DNA of 64,000 nucleotides from Fusobacterium mortiferum ATCC 9817 (GTDB lineage Bacteria; Fusobacteriota; Fusobacteriia; Fusobacteriales; Fusobacteriaceae): NCBI RefSeq assembly GCF_000158195.2, contig NZ_GL987987.1, positions 128,701 to 192,700 of the forward strand, read 5' to 3'. Shown piece by piece: positions 18,184 to 27,342 of this stretch (position 1 is its first letter; each line of letters starts with the position of its first letter). The notes under the pieces were generated by a model. It saw only the letters and a program-made list of their open reading frames with translations, ran no database searches and was not told where the DNA came from. The position numbers and the translations under genes were made by a program.

Positions 18184-19227
18184 ATGAATTTCAGTGAGAT
18201 TTTAACAGGAATTTTAAAAAACAATAGTATAGTTGGAGCTATATCATCATCAGTTTTAATTATCTTATTTGGTTTCTATTTAAGAAGAAAAGGAGTATTT
18301 AAAGATGGAACAGCAAAGATTTTAACAGATGTAATTCTTTCAGCTTCATTACCAGCATTAGCTTTTAATGCCTTTATGCAAGATATTAACAAAACTAGTC
18401 TAATGCAAGGAATCAACTTATTAATATGGGGATTTGCTATTTATATTATCCTTATATTTATTACAAAACTTATTTATATAAAATACAACGGAGATAAAAA
18501 AGTAGTTTTAGAAATTTTAACAACTTTTGGTTCTACAACGTTCTTTGGTATTCCAATCATATCAGCAGTTTATGGGGCTACAGGAGTGATGTATGCTTCT
18601 ATATTTAATATAGCTTACAGAGTATTCTTATATTCTTATGCTTATATTAAAATGTCTGGAATAAAAGCTGATAAAAATAATATTAAGCAAATGTTTTTAA
18701 ACTCTATTGTACTTGCAACTTTTTTAGGAATGTTTATATGGGTATTTCAAGATTCTCTTCCACAAATAACAATAGGAGAAAAGAGTTATGCATTTTTAAG
18801 AATAGACAAAACAGCTTTCTGGTTATTTAAACCAATGACATATTTAGCTGCTCTTTCTTCTCCACTAGCTTGGTTAGCAATAGGAGCAAAACTAGCTGAT
18901 ATCTCATTAGTAGAAGCTATATCATCAAGGGATTCTTGGATATATAGTTTTATAAAAGTATTAGTAGTTCCTTTTATTAATTTGATAGCTTTATATATTT
19001 TAACTGTAACAAATATTTTGCCAATATCATTTGTAGGATTAGCTTCTGTAATTATAATGATGGCTACTCCAACAGCTACAGTAGCAGCAGCGTATGCTAT
19101 TAAATTTGATAAAGAATCTGTACTTACATCAAACTGTTCACTACTTTCAACAATATTTAGTGTAATATGTATGCCTCTTTGGATAGTAGTATTAGAGATA
19201 ATAAAATCTTTAAATATATATATGTAA
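18184..19227 (+). CDS. AEC family transporter (malate permease-like)
   Basis: 347 aa with about ten membrane helices. It resembles auxin-efflux-carrier family members such as MleP/MdcF that move malate, malonate or lactate. FLRRKGVFKDG-like text after helix 1 and TTFGSTTFFGIPI match the family. The ATG at 18184 follows GGAGGG; an in-frame TTG at 18172 lies upstream of that site and is discarded. The gene is divergent from the CitA/CitB-type system across 212 AT-rich bases without a gene, which must hold the control sites. It is probably co-transcribed with the dehydrogenase. Confidence 0.85.
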   Translation: MNFSEILTGILKNNSIVGAISSSVLIILFGFYLRRKGVFKDGTAKILTDVILSASLPALAFNAFMQDINKTSLMQGINLLIWGFAIYIILIFITKLIYIKYNGDKKVVLEILTTFGSTTFFGIPIISAVYGATGVMYASIFNIAYRVFLYSYAYIKMSGIKADKNNIKQMFLNSIVLATFLGMFIWVFQDSLPQITIGEKSYAFLRIDKTAFWLFKPMTYLAALSSPLAWLAIGAKLADISLVEAISSRDSWIYSFIKVLVVPFINLIALYILTVTNILPISFVGLASVIIMMATPTATVAAAYAIKFDKESVLTSNCSLLSTIFSVICMPLWIVVLEIIKSLNIYM

Positions 19228-19243
19228 GTTTTAGGAGGAGAAT

Positions 19244-20230
19244 ATGAAATTAATATGTTATGGAGTTAGAAAAGTAGAAAAACCTTTCTTTGAAAAATTA
19301 AATAAATTTGGTTATGATTTAACTTTAGTAGAAGAGTTAATGAATGATGAAAATGTAAATTTAATAGAGGGACATCAAGCTGTTATGCTTAGAGCTAACT
19401 GTCCAGCTAATAGAAAAAACTTAGAGAAAATGAAAAATTTTGGAGTAGAGTATTTACTTACTAGAACAGTAGGATATAATCATATAGACTTAGAAGCTGC
19501 ATATGAGATGGGATTTAAGATGGCTAGAGTTCCAAGATATTCACCTAATGCTATAGCAGAATTAGCTATCACTTTTGCTATGAACCTAGTTAGAAAAGGG
19601 GCATATATGGTAGATAGAAGTAGAAATAAAAACTTTATCGTAGATGAGTATATGTTCAGTCCTGAGATTAGAAATCTTACTGTAGGAGTAATAGGAACAG
19701 GAAAGATAGGATTTACAGCAGCAAAACTTTTCAAAGGATTAGGAGCTAGAGTTATAGCTTATGACTTATATCCAAGTGAGGCTGCTAAAGAAGTAGTAGA
19801 GTATGTAACTATGGAAGAATTAAATAAAACTGCTGATATAATTACATTACACTGCCCATATATCAAAGGAGAAAACGATAATCTATTAGGAGAAGAATTT
19901 ATCTCTAATTTAAAAGATGGAGCTATACTTATCAATACAGCAAGAGGAGAGCTTCAAGATGTAGAAGCTATAATAAAAGGATTAGAGAGTGGAAAAATTG
20001 GAGGATTTGCAACTGATGTATTCTCTAATGAAAAAGAATTCTTCTTTAAGGATATGGCTGGAAAAGAGATTGATAAAAATGTTGAGAAGTTAATCTCTTT
20101 ATATCCAAGAGTTTTAATAACTCCACACATTGGTTCTTATACAGATGAAGCCTTAACAAATATGATAGAAATCTCTTATGAAAACTTAGATGAATTTTTA
20201 AGAACAGGAGATTGTCAAAATAAATTATAA
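19244..20230 (+). CDS. D-2-hydroxyacid dehydrogenase (D-lactate dehydrogenase-like)
   Basis: 328 aa, cytoplasmic. The NAD-binding motif is VGVIGTGKIGFTAAKLF near residue 146. The catalytic Arg is in NTARGE (about 229), Glu in the following region and His in TPHIGSYT near 295. It reduces a 2-keto acid to the D-hydroxy acid or the reverse. D-lactate dehydrogenase and D-2-hydroxyisocaproate dehydrogenase are equally possible by sequence. It lies 16 bases after the AEC carrier, with GGAGG before the ATG, so uptake or export of the acid and its oxidation are linked. Confidence 0.87.
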   Translation: MKLICYGVRKVEKPFFEKLNKFGYDLTLVEELMNDENVNLIEGHQAVMLRANCPANRKNLEKMKNFGVEYLLTRTVGYNHIDLEAAYEMGFKMARVPRYSPNAIAELAITFAMNLVRKGAYMVDRSRNKNFIVDEYMFSPEIRNLTVGVIGTGKIGFTAAKLFKGLGARVIAYDLYPSEAAKEVVEYVTMEELNKTADIITLHCPYIKGENDNLLGEEFISNLKDGAILINTARGELQDVEAIIKGLESGKIGGFATDVFSNEKEFFFKDMAGKEIDKNVEKLISLYPRVLITPHIGSYTDEALTNMIEISYENLDEFLRTGDCQNKL

Positions 20231-20280
20231 TAAATTTAGAATAAGATTATTATAGTGATGATTTATAAAATATAAAAATA

Positions 20281-20319
20281 AAAAGTCAAGAATAACTCAC
20301 TTTGTTATCCTTGACTTTT
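20281..20319. terminator. Bidirectional terminator between ldh-like and yigZ
   Basis: AAAAGTCAAGaATAAC pairs with GTTATcCTTGACTTTT. It has A-rich and T-rich flanks on both strands and serves the two convergent genes. Confidence 0.85.
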
Positions 20320-20324
20320 GTTTC

Positions 20325-20903
20325 TTATAAATCTATTATCATAATATCTCTCAGAGCTTGAAGATTTTCAAGAGTAGGGGTATCAATTCTAACCTTATAA
20401 GTTACTCTATCATTATATCCCTTATCTAAATATTCAGCCCCACCACTGTTTAAAATAGATTCTACCTCTCCAATTCTTTCATAGGAAAAATCAATAAGAT
20501 AGATTTTTCTCTCTACATACTCCTCTATCCCAGCTTCCTGTATAGCAAGTTTAGCTGTTTTAGCATAGTTTCTAACAAGACCACCAGCTCCTAGCTTTAT
20601 TCCACCAAAATATCTAGTAGCTACAACAGCAAGATTTGTAACTTCCATATAGGTAATGATATCTCCCATTGGTTTACCAGCAGTACCACTAGGTTCTCCA
20701 TCATCATCAGTTTTAAAGTACTCCTGTCCATTATCTACTACCTTATAAGCAGAACAGTTATGTGTAGCATCTGGGTGCTTATTTTTTATAGATTGTATAA
20801 ACTCCTCAGCTTCTACCTTACTTCCAACAGGCTTTACATAGCCTATAAATTTTGATTTTCTCTCTTCAAATTCAATAACATACTCTCTAGCAACACTTTT
20901 CAT
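20325..20903 (-). CDS. YigZ/IMPACT family protein
   Basis: 192 aa. The N-terminal IMPACT (UPF0029) domain is clear: ERKSKFIGYV, NCSAYKVV, then DDDGEPSGTAGKPM and ATRYFGGIKLGAGGLVRNY, the strongest family signature. A small C-terminal DUF1949 domain follows. The bacterial role is unclear; eukaryotic IMPACT binds GCN1. An ATG at 20915 overlaps the stop of the M50 gene but has no ribosome site, while ATG at 20903 follows TGGAGAG, so the latter is used. Confidence 0.92.
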   Translation of the reverse strand: MKSVAREYVIEFEERKSKFIGYVKPVGSKVEAEEFIQSIKNKHPDATHNCSAYKVVDNGQEYFKTDDDGEPSGTAGKPMGDIITYMEVTNLAVVATRYFGGIKLGAGGLVRNYAKTAKLAIQEAGIEEYVERKIYLIDFSYERIGEVESILNSGGAEYLDKGYNDRVTYKVRIDTPTLENLQALRDIMIIDL

Positions 20904-20914
20904 AAATCTCTCCA

Positions 20915-21649
20915 TTAAATTAATTTATCTAAAAAACTAAGAATAGCCATATAAACTGGAGCTATAAATTTATATAAAAATCCAGTCCAACTTAAAATCA
21001 TAATTATAAAAATACCATATCTATCCATATGGAAGATACTATCTCTTAAATCATAACTACCTATTGAAGCTAGTACTCTTGAACCATCTAGTGGTGGTAT
21101 TGGCATAATATTAAATACAGCAAGTAAAATATTCAAGCTAATCATATAGAGTACAGGCTCAAGTAGATGTAGAGGAGCTAGTACCTCATAGAAATGTTTA
21201 AATAAAAACATACCAATGATAGCCAATAGAATATTTGATAGCACTCCAGCTATTGCTACTAAAAATTCTCCCAATCTTCCATATTTTAGTCTGTAATAAT
21301 TAATAGGTACAGGTTTTGCCCAACCAAAGACAAAGGAAGAGCCAGATAAAATTAGAAGTATAGGGAAAATAGTTCCCAATGGGTCTAGATGATGTAGAGG
21401 ATTTAAACTTAATCTTCCATAATTTTTAGCAGTATTATCTCCACAGATATAAGCCATAACTCCGTGAGAAATCTCGTGAACAAGTAGAGAAAATAGAAGT
21501 ATAGCTATATTGATAAAGATAGAGGGATTAAAAAGTATATTTTTACCAAAGCTTAATAAAATATATGCAATAATCACTCCAAGTATAATTTTTGTAGATG
21601 TAGGCATACCTCTATTGAGATATTTTAGTTCGTTTATAAATCTTTTCAT
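20915..21649 (-). CDS. Site-2 protease family (M50) membrane metalloprotease
   Basis: 244 aa with about six membrane segments. The zinc motif HEISH is near residue 58, and the third ligand is the D in MPIPPLDGSRV near 187. It belongs to the compact group of M50 proteases without a PDZ domain (YwhC/YdiL-like); substrates are unknown. The start overlaps the comEC 3' end by 38 bases. The order comEC, protease, yigZ on one strand suggests a single transcript. Confidence 0.88.
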   Translation of the reverse strand: MKRFINELKYLNRGMPTSTKIILGVIIAYILLSFGKNILFNPSIFINIAILLFSLLVHEISHGVMAYICGDNTAKNYGRLSLNPLHHLDPLGTIFPILLILSGSSFVFGWAKPVPINYYRLKYGRLGEFLVAIAGVLSNILLAIIGMFLFKHFYEVLAPLHLLEPVLYMISLNILLAVFNIMPIPPLDGSRVLASIGSYDLRDSIFHMDRYGIFIIMILSWTGFLYKFIAPVYMAILSFLDKLI

Positions 21650-22961
21650 CTTTTTTGTAATCCTTTCTAAATTTTAAGATAAATACTCCTGCTATAAGAA
21701 AAATATAGAAAATAGTTATAAGCTTACTCTCATTTTTATATTTTATACTCATAAAAGGAATAGTATTAAAAAAATCTACCAATATAAAAAATAGTTTAAA
21801 AACTATATTTAATATTGGGGTAATTAAAAATCCTAATGAAAAATTTTCTAAAAGAAGTCCAATAAATCCAAGAGATATAAATAGACTTCCTATTGGAACT
21901 ACTATCATATTGGTAACAAAAGATAGAAGTTGTATAACACCAAACTCCTGAATAAGTAGAGGTGTAAGAAAAAATTGAATACTTAATGTAAGTAAAACTC
22001 CATCTATTATCTTAGACTTTCCTTTATATATTTTAGTTTTAATATATGGAAAAATTCCTGCTATAACAAATACAGCTCCATAGGATAGTTGAAATGAAAT
22101 GCTGTTAATAGAGGCAGGATTTATAATAAGTGAGAGAACATAGCTTACAGTGAGAGTTTTTAATAACTCTGTATTCTCATCTAAAATTTTTCCAAGAAGA
22201 TAGATAGCTCCCATAATATATGCTCTATCTAATGAAGGAGAGTGTTCTATCCCAAGATAGTATAGGGTCAAGGTAATTAATAAAAATATATTCCTCCCTC
22301 TTTTTTTCAAAGGTAACTTTGTAGGAAGGAGAAAAGAGATAATTGAGATAACCAGCCCTATATGAAAACCAGAAAGAGCCATAAGATGTGAAATTCCTAT
22401 ATAGTTAAATTTTTCTCTCATCTCCTGTGTAAGCCTATATCCCTTTCCTAAAGTAACTGCTTCATAGATTCTTTTCATATCATAATCAGAATTTCTTAAA
22501 AGAGTTTCACTTTTCTTTTGAAAATATCTGTGGATATTATTTTGAGGCAGAGAGGTAATCTTTTCCACTTGGATATCTAAGTATTCATTTCCATACTTTT
22601 TATTAATCTCCTTTATCTCTCCAATCACTTCATATTTGCCATTGGATTTATTGGAAAGATATAGATATGAATTGTTTAATGGATATCTATTATCTATCTT
22701 TTCAATCTTCCCACGCCCTTCATAGAGTGAAATTTGAAAAATTTTTATATCTCCTATATTATTTGAGGAGTTGAATAAAAAGAAAGCCCTAATTAAAAAT
22801 AGAATGGGAAGTAATAAAAGAAAAATATTTTTTTCTCTGTTAAAGATAAAAATACCTAAAACTAAAATTAAACTGAAAAATATTCCAAGCTCTAAAGAGA
22901 ATAATTTTAGTGCCCCTAAGATGATACTAATCTCTAAAGCTATAAGATAGATTACTTCCAC
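21612..22961 (-). CDS. comEC: ComEC/Rec2-type DNA uptake channel, short form
   Basis: 449 aa inner-membrane protein. An N-terminal OB-like (DUF4131) region comes first and the Competence domain follows, with the hallmark FNYIGISHLMALSGFHIGLV near residue 185. About ten helices are seen. It would carry single-stranded DNA into the cell. The C-terminal metallo-beta-lactamase-like domain of Bacillus ComEC (about 770 aa in all) is missing. The start is GTG after AGGGAGAG. Confidence 0.88.
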   Translation of the reverse strand: MEVIYLIALEISIILGALKLFSLELGIFFSLILVLGIFIFNREKNIFLLLLPILFLIRAFFLFNSSNNIGDIKIFQISLYEGRGKIEKIDNRYPLNNSYLYLSNKSNGKYEVIGEIKEINKKYGNEYLDIQVEKITSLPQNNIHRYFQKKSETLLRNSDYDMKRIYEAVTLGKGYRLTQEMREKFNYIGISHLMALSGFHIGLVISIISFLLPTKLPLKKRGRNIFLLITLTLYYLGIEHSPSLDRAYIMGAIYLLGKILDENTELLKTLTVSYVLSLIINPASINSISFQLSYGAVFVIAGIFPYIKTKIYKGKSKIIDGVLLTLSIQFFLTPLLIQEFGVIQLLSFVTNMIVVPIGSLFISLGFIGLLLENFSLGFLITPILNIVFKLFFILVDFFNTIPFMSIKYKNESKLITIFYIFLIAGVFILKFRKDYKKDEKIYKRTKISQ

Positions 22962-23286
22962 AGATCTCTCCCTTTGTCCTCAATATACTATATTTTACTA
23001 TATAATATACTTTTAATCTACTAGATATTTTATAAGTACAACGTAAATATTATATGAAAGTAAACTAATAATATCTAGTTTCATTTTTTAAAATCGATTT
23101 GTACACCTGTAATTTTATTATTGAGAGTAAACATATGGCTAAAAAATACCCTCTATAAGCTTGTAAAAAGCTCATAGAGGGTATGGTTTCTAATATAGAA
23201 TTTATGCTGGTTCTAGAGTAGCAAAAAACAGATATTTTTCACTATTTTGTATAATTATATAATAAATATCAGTATAGTGAAAAAAA
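22962..23286. other. Gene-free stretch between comEC and the GPH transporter
   Basis: 325 bases without a credible gene. It holds the terminator of the transporter operon (listed separately), AT-rich DNA that should contain the comEC promoter, and a dyad CTAGATATT...AATATCTAG (near 23020 and 23070) with a loop of about 40 bases. Nothing else was recognised. Confidence 0.5.
23140..23184 (-). terminator. Terminator of the tmcAL/GPH transporter operon
   Basis: On the minus strand ATACCCTCTATgAGCTT pairs with AAGCTtATAGAGGGTAT, and a T-run follows. It lies about 100 bases after the transporter stop. Confidence 0.85.
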
Positions 23287-24609
23287 TTACTCTTCATATC
23301 TATAATAAAAGAAGAAAGATATTATAAAAGATATAGCTGAAACTAAAGAAGTGAGGTATATACCAGATTTTTCTACTCCCTTAGGTGCTGTGGTAATAGC
23401 AGAAAGGATATCTCCATTTCCAGCTACTAATATAATTGGAAGTATAAGTATAGATATCATAAAAGCCATCTTTAAGAAAAATCCCTGTATACCAAAACAA
23501 ACTCCCTCTATTCTATTTCCATTCTCTTCACTTATCTTGCTACCTATTTCACTGAGCATAGCTGGTGGGAAGATAAAAGCTGAACCAGCAACAGGTATAC
23601 CAATTAAAGCAAAAAGTGGATATCCCATAGAAACTGGAATGATTTTTCCTAATTGGAATAGGCAGAGAGTGAAAAATGTAAGCATAGCTAGACAAGCTAA
23701 CATAATTTTTCTATAGCCATATTTTTTAGAAAGCTTATTTGTTGGATAGAAAAATAGAGCTGACATTCCAAAGAGAAGAGCTGATGCAATAGTGATAGCT
23801 CCTTTTCCCATTCCCATAATATCCTCTATAAAGTAGTTCATTATAGCTCTTAGATTATTAAAACCTATAAAGAAAAATAGAAGTCCAAAAAGATAGTTGA
23901 TAAAAGCTTTATTTTTAAAAACTATCCTCATAGTATCTCTAAAATTAGCTTGAGAAGTTTTACCAAGAGAGTATTTTTTCTCAGGAACTAAAAATACAGT
24001 GATAAGTCCACCAATAATAACTAACACACATAGAGAGATAACCATACCTCTTACACCTACAAGAGTATCCCCCTTACCTATCATTCCTATTAATGCTCCA
24101 GGAATAATCATAGCGATAGCTGTATAAACTAATCTAAAAACTGATTGCCAAGTAGAAAGATTTAATCTCTCTTCAGTTGTCTGCCCTATCTCTGGGATAA
24201 GAGAGTTGTAAGGGGCTCCTACTATTGTATAAAAAGTAAAGAACATAGAACCAACTATAGCTAGATAGATAAAAGCTAATTTTTCATTATTCATAGGTGG
24301 ATAGAAAAAAGCAATAGTAAATAGTGCTAATGGAATAATTCCCACAGCTATAAAAGGAATACGCCTACCCCATCTCGTATTTACTTTATCAGATAAAAAT
24401 CCTACTACTGGGTCAGTTACCATATCTACAAATCTTGAAATAACTAGAGCTAGTGAGATAAGAAGTGGAGCCATTACAGGCTTTAGTCCTGAACTCTCTG
24501 GTGGTAGATAAAAATATAGTATCCATTGAGCAAATATCTGGTCAACAATGGCATAGCTTACCCCTAATCCATAAAAAATCTGTATACTTGTAGGTAATCT
24601 TTTACTCAT
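23287..24609 (-). CDS. GPH-type sugar:cation symporter (MelB-like MFS)
   Basis: 440 aa with twelve membrane helices. It fits the glycoside-pentoside-hexuronide family: the loop VTDPVVGFLSDKVNTRWGRR near residues 65-85 carries the cation-site aspartates, and GAPYNSLIPEI near 130 is typical. The substrate cannot be read from sequence. The start overlaps the tmcAL stop by 8 bases after a strong GGAGG, so it is the second gene of that operon. No sugar-degrading gene is adjacent. Confidence 0.85.
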   Translation of the reverse strand: MSKRLPTSIQIFYGLGVSYAIVDQIFAQWILYFYLPPESSGLKPVMAPLLISLALVISRFVDMVTDPVVGFLSDKVNTRWGRRIPFIAVGIIPLALFTIAFFYPPMNNEKLAFIYLAIVGSMFFTFYTIVGAPYNSLIPEIGQTTEERLNLSTWQSVFRLVYTAIAMIIPGALIGMIGKGDTLVGVRGMVISLCVLVIIGGLITVFLVPEKKYSLGKTSQANFRDTMRIVFKNKAFINYLFGLLFFFIGFNNLRAIMNYFIEDIMGMGKGAITIASALLFGMSALFFYPTNKLSKKYGYRKIMLACLAMLTFFTLCLFQLGKIIPVSMGYPLFALIGIPVAGSAFIFPPAMLSEIGSKISEENGNRIEGVCFGIQGFFLKMAFMISILILPIILVAGNGDILSAITTAPKGVEKSGIYLTSLVSAISFIISFFFYYRYEE

Positions 24610-25777
24610 TAGTTTCCTCCTTTAAAATTATTGGGGACTTATAGTCCTTGTAATTATTTATAAGTCTATATATTTTTGAGCTTTCTTCGTTGAACTCTAT
24701 TAGAGAGCAAACCTCTGGAGAAAAAATCTCATTCATTTTTTTGTAAGAGGTGATAATCTTACTGTTTTCAAATTTCTTTAGATAACTTAGATACTCTCTT
24801 CCCTTAGAATTAAATCCTAGTACTCTCACATAGGGGATAGATTTTTTTACCTCTTCAGTGATAGAGTTAGTAAGTCCTAAAAGTGTATGAGTTAGTACCC
24901 TTTGTACTCTTCCCATAGTGTATCTTCTATTGCTAATAGCTTGAAAAAAATCTTTATAGTCAGAAAATTTTACAGCTCCTTCATAGAGCCTATTTTCAAA
25001 ACCAATCTCCATATCCTGTATATCAGATAGTTTTTTAGAGTTTTTAATTAACTCATATCTAATAAGAGAGTAAAAATCTTCCATATATGTAAAGTTATCA
25101 TAATCTTTTAAAATATTATAACTTTCCTTTGTAACAATATTTTTAATCTCTTCATTTTTTTTAAGATGCTCTCTAATCTTTGTAGCACTTGCAAAATCTC
25201 CTACAATATTTGTATCGTGATACCCTACCTTTTCTCTTTTTAGAGTCATAGGTGTTATGGAACTTTTCCAATATTTGATGGCTTTTATGTATTCAAGTCC
25301 TAAGATATCGTTGGAGTTAAGTTCACTCTCTCCTAAAATCTCTTTCATAGTTAGACTATGTGCAGTGGGATATGAATGTCCCTCTTTTAATCTCTCTTTT
25401 AATTTTATTTTAAACTCATCACTTTCTTGAAGTGTAGATATTCTTTTTAACTCTTCAATCTCTCCTCTCTCTGAACCAAATATCATAGAGTTACATCTTA
25501 ATTCTTCTAAAATTCCAACAGCTCCTTTAGCAAAAATCTCTGCACTTTGTGAAGAATAAAAAACAGGTAACTCTACTACTATATCTATTCCATTAGCTAA
25601 AGCCATCTTAGCCTTTGTCCACCTATCAACTATTGAAGGCTCTCCTCTTTGAACAAAATCTCCACTCATAACAGCTATGATGATAGAGTCAGGATTCAGT
25701 TCTTTAGCTTTTTGTAGATGGTATCTGTGTCCATTGTGAAAAGGATTGTATTCCACTACTATTCCTGTGGCTTTCAT
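24602..25777 (-). CDS. tmcAL: tRNA(Met) cytidine acetate ligase
   Basis: 391 aa. It acetylates the wobble cytidine of elongator tRNA-Met, using acetate and ATP. The N-terminus TGIVVEYNPFHNGHRYHL holds the HxGH-type nucleotidyltransferase motif, and SIVDRWTKAKMAL the next conserved block. ATG at 25777 follows AAAGGAG; an in-frame upstream start at 25807 has no ribosome site. First gene of an operon with the GPH transporter. Confidence 0.93.
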   Translation of the reverse strand: MKATGIVVEYNPFHNGHRYHLQKAKELNPDSIIIAVMSGDFVQRGEPSIVDRWTKAKMALANGIDIVVELPVFYSSQSAEIFAKGAVGILEELRCNSMIFGSERGEIEELKRISTLQESDEFKIKLKERLKEGHSYPTAHSLTMKEILGESELNSNDILGLEYIKAIKYWKSSITPMTLKREKVGYHDTNIVGDFASATKIREHLKKNEEIKNIVTKESYNILKDYDNFTYMEDFYSLIRYELIKNSKKLSDIQDMEIGFENRLYEGAVKFSDYKDFFQAISNRRYTMGRVQRVLTHTLLGLTNSITEEVKKSIPYVRVLGFNSKGREYLSYLKKFENSKIITSYKKMNEIFSPEVCSLIEFNEESSKIYRLINNYKDYKSPIILKEETNE

Positions 25778-25843
25778 CTTCTCTCCTTTCTTTGATTTTA
25801 TTTTCATATTATATCATATTTTATTTAGAAATTTATATAAAAA

Positions 25844-25868
25844 TAAGGAGAGGGCAAACCTCTCCTTA
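25844..25868 (-). terminator. Terminator of the MATE gene
   Basis: On the minus strand TAAGGAGAGG pairs with CCTCTCCTTA around a short loop, with TTTTTAT downstream. It lies 2 bases after the MATE stop. Confidence 0.85.
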
Positions 25869-25870
25869 GA

Positions 25871-27229
25871 TTATTTTACTAAGTTTCTAATCCATTTACC
25901 AGAGATTAATCTAGGTAGAGTAGCTATCATTTTAAAAGGTTCTTCCATACAAACAAAGAAATAAACAGTTGTGATAGGATATTTAAAATATGTAGCTCCC
26001 AAAAAAGATAGAGGTACTCCTATTCCCCATACAGCTATTAGCTCAACAATAATAGCATACAATACATCTCCACCACCACGTAATACTCCAAGTATTTGTA
26101 CAGCTCCAAAAAATCTTACTGGTACAAATACTGACATTATTTTAAGAACAGTTATAACATTAGCTTTTGTTTCTGGAGTAATCTTAAATAAAAGAACAAT
26201 AAATGGAGATAGAAGATAGAAAAATATTCCAACAATAATTCCAAGGAAAACTCCAAAGATATTTATCTTAATAGCAGCTTCCTTAGCTTCACTCTCTTTT
26301 CCAGCTCCAATTTTATTCCCTATGACTATACTAGTGGCAATAGCAATACCAATAGCAAAGATATTAAAGGTATTGTTAATAGTATTGGCTATCTGCATAG
26401 TAGCAGTGGCATTAGTTCCAAGTTTAGAGTAAGCTATAAAATATACAGTAATTCCTCCTATCCACATTACATCATTAAATACAACAGGAGTAGCAGTTTT
26501 GATAAATTTATTGATTAAATCTCTTGTAAAAGTAAACATCTCACTAACTTTACCAGCTATAATATTTTTATCTCTGATATATATAGTGTGTAGTATAAAG
26601 CTCATCTCCATAAGTCTAGCTACAGTAGTTCCAAGGGCAGCACCAGTTACTCCAAGAGCTGGGGCACCGAATTTTCCAAAGATAAGTATGTAGTTTAAAA
26701 TTCCATTGAAAATTAGTCCAATCAAACTAGCGTACATAGGTATTTTTGTATAACCAGCACTTCTTAGAGCCATAGCAAAAGAGAGAGATATACTTGTAAA
26801 AATATAACTAGGTGCCACAGCAGCTAGATAATCTTTTCCTAAATCAGAAACAATTTTTTCTTGAGTAAATATTCCCATAATATTTTCAGCAAAGAAGACT
26901 CCACCTATAACAAATAAGATAGCTGTAATAAGGGAGAAAAGAAGAGATATTCCCATAAATTTATAGATACTTTTTATATCTTTTTTACCCCAATATTGAG
27001 CCATAAATATTCCAGCTCCCATAACTATACCATTAGTAGCATTGTAGTAAAGCATATAATATTGGTTGGCTATCCCTGTTGAAGCGATAGCGTTTTCTCC
27101 AAGACTACCTATCATCAAGTTATCAAGTAAGTTTAATGATGCTCCAATAAGGTTTTGTAAAATAATTGGAATAGCTAAGATTAAAAGATTTTTAAAAAAT
27201 TCTCTGTCTTTCTTAAAATTAATTAACAT
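25871..27229 (-). CDS. MATE family efflux transporter
   Basis: 452 aa with twelve membrane helices in two MatE halves. LAIPIILQNLIGASLNLLDN near residue 17 and the matching second-half motif after residue 240 are typical. It exports cationic drugs or metabolites against sodium or protons; the substrate is unknown. It has its own ribosome site (GGAGG) and lies between two terminators, so it is a single-gene unit. Confidence 0.92.
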   Translation of the reverse strand: MLINFKKDREFFKNLLILAIPIILQNLIGASLNLLDNLMIGSLGENAIASTGIANQYYMLYYNATNGIVMGAGIFMAQYWGKKDIKSIYKFMGISLLFSLITAILFVIGGVFFAENIMGIFTQEKIVSDLGKDYLAAVAPSYIFTSISLSFAMALRSAGYTKIPMYASLIGLIFNGILNYILIFGKFGAPALGVTGAALGTTVARLMEMSFILHTIYIRDKNIIAGKVSEMFTFTRDLINKFIKTATPVVFNDVMWIGGITVYFIAYSKLGTNATATMQIANTINNTFNIFAIGIAIATSIVIGNKIGAGKESEAKEAAIKINIFGVFLGIIVGIFFYLLSPFIVLLFKITPETKANVITVLKIMSVFVPVRFFGAVQILGVLRGGGDVLYAIIVELIAVWGIGVPLSFLGATYFKYPITTVYFFVCMEEPFKMIATLPRLISGKWIRNLVK

Positions 27230-27250
27230 AAATCCTCCTACAAAAAAATA

Positions 27251-27284
27251 AAAGCAGGTGGGTTATCAGCCGCCCATCTGCTTT
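27251..27284 (-). terminator. Terminator of dsdA
   Basis: AAAGCAG-TGGG pairs with CCCA-CTGCTTT with one mismatch in the stem. T-runs flank it on both strands, so it may work both ways. Confidence 0.8.
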
Positions 27285-27342
27285 TTTATATATTTTATTC
27301 CTTTGTTATTATACTATTTTATTCTTTTTCTGTCAATTTTGA

